From positions 2,002,350 to 2,066,349 of the forward strand of contig CM040452.1 of NCBI GenBank assembly GCA_022749755.1: a DNA stretch of 64,000 nucleotides, read 5' to 3'. Made by a program: the position numbers and the translations under genes. The DNA comes from Azadirachta indica. Taxonomy: Eukaryota; Streptophyta; Magnoliopsida; Sapindales; Meliaceae. Positions 59,835 through 64,000 of the stretch are shown here, in pieces. Each line of letters starts with the position of its first letter. The first letter of the stretch is position 1. The notes under the pieces are model-generated. The model was not told where the DNA came from, did not search any database, and saw only the letters and a list, made by a program, of their open reading frames with translations.

Positions 59835-61395
59835 GTTGTTATCGGCACCCGTCTAAAGTTCTTATAAAACCTTTTTCTTATTCTATTAAAATATATTAAA
59901 ATAAAAAAATTCTTATAACACTCTATTTTAATTCCAAAAATGACCATTATTATTTCATTTTTTTGCAAATTCCAGTGTTTTCAAATTTTTTTCTGTTTTG
60001 ACATAGAATAATTAACTAAATCTTTTTTTTTTAATATACTCAATTATAATTTGTAACAATGAAATTTTCACTAAATTCCATAAAGGAATTGAAAACTAAC
60101 GTCTTCGTGATCAAATATATTATATATTGTTAATAAATTAAAAAAATCGATAATTTTTCTCATACATAATTTTATATTTTAAGTGTATAAATTTGTAATT
60201 AAGACTTGTATAGTTGTATATATATTAGTTATTGCTGGGCCTTATTTAATAGCTTTAAAGTTTTTTAATCCAATAGCTTTTCTAACATAATATTTAGTAA
60301 GGTCTTTTGTTCAAACTAAGACAGGAGCCAAAAATAAATAATCAAAGAACTCAAACTATACTAAAAATAATAATAATAACAATAATAATAATAATAATAA
60401 TAATAAAGAAGTTGGTAATAATATATTCATATATTTGTCAGTTAAGGTGTTCTGAATGCAATAGCCTACTTGAAGTTGGCTTCTTAATGGGAAATTTTTT
60501 CTAATTTTTATTTAATTAATACGTGGGGTGAGGTGGAGCGGTTTTAGCGTATATGAAATTTAATGTAAAAACATTTGTATATTAAAGATCGCAATAATCA
60601 GTTTTTAAAATTAAGAGGAAAAAATATAAATATGTTTTATAAGTTTAAATCTTAATATTTTATATGTAAATTAAAACTATTTTGTTGGACTTAGGTAGTG
60701 TTTGTTTGTTTTTTTTTTTTTTTTAAACTTTGAATACGACTAAAATCTGAATCGAATGATATACTTATTTTTTATTTAAAATTATCTGAAAATAAGTACT
60801 AAATTATTGATTTTGACAAAATAAAAAGTTTGAAAATATATATACCTTTTTAAATAATATACTTATATATATAATAATTTTGATTATACTAGTACAATAA
60901 TAGATAAAAAAAAATTAATAGATAATACTTATTTGATATATGATTTTTTTAATAAATAATTTGTAATCGATGATATAAAGATCAATAAAAATTAAATAAA
61001 AATAATATCATATTGTAATATAGTAGTAATTATATAAATATATAAATTTATCACAATAATTAAAGTATAAAACAAATAAGATTAAAAAAATAAGTAGAGG
61101 GAACCCACATTAAGAAAAAGATAAGTAAAAAATAGTTCACTATGATTTTAAATTTATTAGTAAATAAATTACTAATCTAGGGATATTTTTTAAAAATAAA
61201 AATATAAAATTATTCAAACATTTGCTCATTTATATTTAAATCAAAATTTTTAATTTAATTATATTTAAATATTTTTAACAAATATTCAAATATAAGTTAA
61301 AAAAAAAACAAATGACTTTTAAACATTTGAATAAATATATTCAGACTTCATTTCAAAATACAAACAGCTCTTTAGGAAGCAAGGGCCCCTGCACG
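59835..61395. other. Intergenic region with an AAT microsatellite
   Basis: Very AT-rich. An (AAT)n run, interrupted once, covers about 60365-60407. No gene recognised. Confidence 0.5.
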
Positions 61396-61397
61396 CT

Positions 61398-62200
61398 AGA
61401 GAGAATTTCCGATTCCCCCTGTTGTTTGAGATAATATTCTATTATCTTCCTATTGTTTCAAAAATGTTTAGAATTCCCTTTCTGTCAGTTGACAAAGTTA
61501 AGTATAATAATATGTAAGTTTTTAAAGTTTAGATTATTAATATAATTAGTCCTAATAGTTTTTAAAATACCAATAAAAATTTTTAATTTATTAAAAATAA
61601 CGATTATACCCTTATATAATAGTAATTAATTAAAAAATTATTTCAGCTTCCAATTAAAAATAAATGTTAAGATAATAATATATATTATTTTATGACACAT
61701 TAAATATAAATTTATAAATTATTTTTTAATATAATTTATTTAAACTTTAAATTTCTTTTTAACAAGATATTTATAAATCGAGTTATCAATTTTGTAATTT
61801 TTAAAATGAATAAAATAATAATATTTTATTTTTCAATTTTATTTAATCTTTTAATAAATTTATCTTATTTAAAAAAATCAAAATTTTTATAATTTTTTTC
61901 AAAAAATAATTTATAATAATTTATTTATTATTTAATATAAAAAAAATATTTATATTGAGTAACACATAAAAAAATAACATATTAAAAAGAAATCATATCA
62001 TTACTATTACATATATAAATCTATTTATATAAATTAACAATTCAATATTAATTATATTAGTCGCCCAAATTTTATGAACTCATATGTTATTACGCTTAAC
62101 CTTGGCAGTTAACACAGGAGGGCTTCAAGATATTCTCAAAACAGTTTAGGGGTAATGTGGTATTATCTCAAATAGAGAAAATCAAGAATTCTCTTTCCAC
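61398..62200. mobile_element. Foldback element, family B copy 2 (~800 bp)
   Basis: Outer arms are inverted copies: left GAGAATTTCCGATTCCCC ... TTTGAGATAATATT, right arm on the minus strand GAGAATTCTTGATTTTCT ... TTTGAGATAATACC, continuing to a shared GTTAAG(T/C)(A/G)TAATAA(T/C)AT segment. Inner sequence (AATAGTAATTAATTAAAAAA, AAAATAAATGTTAAGATAAT) is related to the element at 14005-14570. Non-coding. Confidence 0.7.
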
Positions 62201-62204
62201 ACTA

Positions 62205-63353
62205 TGTTGTGGTTCCATAATAATTCGAATGACTTTTAGAGAGTGAATTTTTCCCTTTTGTAATTTTAGTATTTTTAATTTTAAGTTTTATTTTTCCTTC
62301 TTATAAAACATTTTGAAATATGAGTAAAAATAAGATTTATTTCAGTTTGAATATTTTCTTAATTCCCAAGTAAAATATGCATTTATCAAAAGATATTTCA
62401 ACAACTGAAATAGGTTTAAATTTAAAAAATAAAAAAACCCTAACTTTTTATGGCTATATGTGTTAATTTCAAGTTCACATTTTCAGTATTTTGAAAATAA
62501 TATTAAACATATTTTCTCCCTTTCTAAAATTTAAAATCAATTTTTAAATATTATATCAAATATATTTTCATATATTTATATATTAAAAATACAAGTCAAA
62601 ACTTGCAATCATATTTTAATTTTTAAAAATAATTTTCAAATCGCAAACCATACCAAACCGCCGGACCATCCTTATGTTCGTCAATAAATAATAGGGTAGT
62701 GAAATATTTTCTTTGTCAAAAAATATTGCAAGACTAAAATAACTTTATATTATAGAAAAACAGCCATTACGTTAATTTGTAGGAACATACTGCCAATATA
62801 TTTACATGAACATTTCTAGAACTCTTCATCATCTTCTCATCATCATTGTTTGACTCAATTTTAACGATTATAATATAAGCGTTGTTCAAACATTGTTATA
62901 TGTAACAAGACTCTTTGTGTGCTGTAATATTCGCAGACAAAATAAAATGCACAAACACAACATCTAAAATTATACTAACAAATTAAGATGTGTTGACTTG
63001 TATTTTGATAGTATTATCAAACAAACAAAACATGCCAAAGAAAACAAATTTTAAAACAATTGCTTCCAGAAGAAAAAACCGGCCAGTTTGAATTTTTTTG
63101 TGTGGATTATATCATTAATCTTGCTGTCATTTGCATTTTCCAATTAACAGTCCCACGAACTAGAAAACAAGTCAACTGTATGCACTCCTCAATTTCATCG
63201 ACACAAATTTTGGATAGTACACATAAAATTTCATCATATATTCCGATAAATACGATTATTTGACTTAAATATTTTGCTTAAGTAGTAATTCAATGTAATA
63301 TCAGAGCAATTTTGTCTAATGATTTTGTGTTTGAACTTCACGAACACCAAAAG
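62205..63353. other. Intergenic region, nothing recognised
   Basis: AT-rich. A slightly more balanced stretch at 62810-63230 contains an open frame (63060-63263) with no recognised domain. Confidence 0.4.
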
Positions 63354-63453
63354 NNNNNNNNNNNNNNNNNNNNNNNNNNNNNNNNNNNNNNNNNNNNNNN
63401 NNNNNNNNNNNNNNNNNNNNNNNNNNNNNNNNNNNNNNNNNNNNNNNNNNNNN
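63354..63453. other. Assembly gap (100 N)
   Basis: Exactly 100 unknown bases, the usual placeholder for a gap of unknown size. Open frames drawn across it are meaningless. Confidence 0.99.
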
Positions 63454-64000
63454 GTCCTCATTGTTCCATATGCACTATCATTAAAAATTATCACAATTCA
63501 CTTAAAAATTTATCATCTAATCACATATATCACTTGTAATATCACATCGCATCAAATATTATTTAAAAGGTTTAATATTTTCCAAATTAAAATTTAAAAT
63601 ACATACGTACAAGCAATTCAATTGAATAATCCTATTAAACTTTTTCATCTCACAGTGATCATGAGATCCCTCTATCAATAGGCTTTCTGTGGGGCTTCGA
63701 TTAGTACGAGAAGTTATTCCCTCAAACTCCCAACAATTCATTGTAGTTTCCTCAGCAAAACTTGGCCCAAAAATGAGGACTTATCGCGCTGCTTCTTTAT
63801 TGAATTAGAAAAATAGCTCAAAGTTACACTTACAAACATGAAATTTGACTGCAATTGGTTTTAGTTCAGTCGCAAAAGCATCGTTTGGGGCTAATTTTTT
63901 CATCCACAAATAAGGTTTTTTTCTTGTAGTGACAATTACTTAAATACACTAAAATATTTTTCTTTAAGGAATTATGTAACAGGGTCTTTGGCTGTTTTAT
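63454..64000 (+). repeat. Near-identical repeat of 32728-33280 (TPS promoter, start-less exon 1, CACTA end)
   Basis: Starts GTCCTCATTGTTCCATATGC exactly as at 32728 and follows it to the window end with only a handful of differences (a G/A change in ATCT(G/A)ATCAC, one A fewer after CTTGTAA, and a three-base deletion in AATACACTACTAAAAT). It contains the same start-less TPS exon 1 (about 63640-63835) and the same CACTA-like end (about 63843-63938), and begins the GC-richer putative mitochondrial segment. Confidence 0.95.

Noticed and set aside
60365..60407. AAT/AAC tandem motif as a possible CRISPR-like array
   Set aside because: It is a simple trinucleotide microsatellite with no spacers, in a plant genome.
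63234..63597. Open frames running across the N gap
   Set aside because: They depend on untranslated N bases and on the join of two unrelated sequences.

Overview
This is a nuclear plant window, AT-rich, most likely from a eudicot. The evidence is seven-exon class-I terpene synthase (TPS) genes, a CYP71-type P450, an NHL/LEA_2 membrane-anchor gene, Ty1/copia, Ty3/gypsy (Tat-like), LINE, hAT and CACTA remnants, and a run of exactly 100 Ns that looks like an assembly gap. The species cannot be told from the sequence. No tRNA, rRNA, CRISPR or bacterial-type operon was seen.

The theme is a decaying terpenoid gene neighbourhood. Five TPS-derived loci lie in the first 38 kb, and a sixth copy of the promoter/exon-1 module lies at the right end. 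(1) A broken TPS at 1132-3608 (+). (2) An antisense TPS exon-4 fragment at 9421-9600, with a copia LTR ending at its edge. (3) One complete TPS at 20538-23442 (+), seven exons, 599 aa, all splice phases consistent, with RPx8W, RxR, DDxxD and NSE/DTE motifs and a transit-peptide-like N-terminal extension. (4) A start-less TPS exon 1 plus promoter at 32735-33110. (5) A TPS at 36459-38070 lacking exons 1, 4, 5 and 7. A CYP71-like P450 at 29577-31635 (-) carries two stops, a frameshift and an altered heme motif. The complete TPS therefore appears to be the only TPS/P450 here that can make product.

Between them, 7531-8259 (-) is an intact NHL gene. A truncated copy of it follows the intact TPS (about 24855-25085), so a TPS+NHL block was apparently duplicated. 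From 9.6 to 13.9 kb is a copia element on the minus strand with a LINE 3' end nested in it. A Myb/SANT-like pseudogene lies at 15.4-16.4 kb. At 16.97-20.11 kb, immediately upstream of the intact TPS, a 1.57-kb unit is tandemly duplicated; each copy contains a captured exon of an AINTEGUMENTA-type AP2 gene. At 25.7-28.9 kb is a diverged direct duplication interrupted by long inverted-repeat (foldback) elements. At 33.25-34.09 kb is GC-richer sequence resembling plant mitochondrial DNA.

The right half is mostly repeats: an hAT C-terminal fragment (40.6 kb), a foldback element (45.5-46.4 kb), and a full-length Tat-like gypsy element (46922-58070) with two ~533-bp LTRs, a perfect 5-bp target duplication, decayed gag-pol on the minus strand and the extra opposite-strand ORF typical of that lineage. 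Beyond it, 58960-59297 (-) is an apparently intact two-exon small gene for a 75-aa protein with a TFIIB/BRF-type zinc ribbon. Its promoter and first codons are duplicated at 34.2-35.1 kb. The window ends with a nearly identical repeat of 32.7-33.3 kb placed just after the N gap, which may be an assembly duplication.
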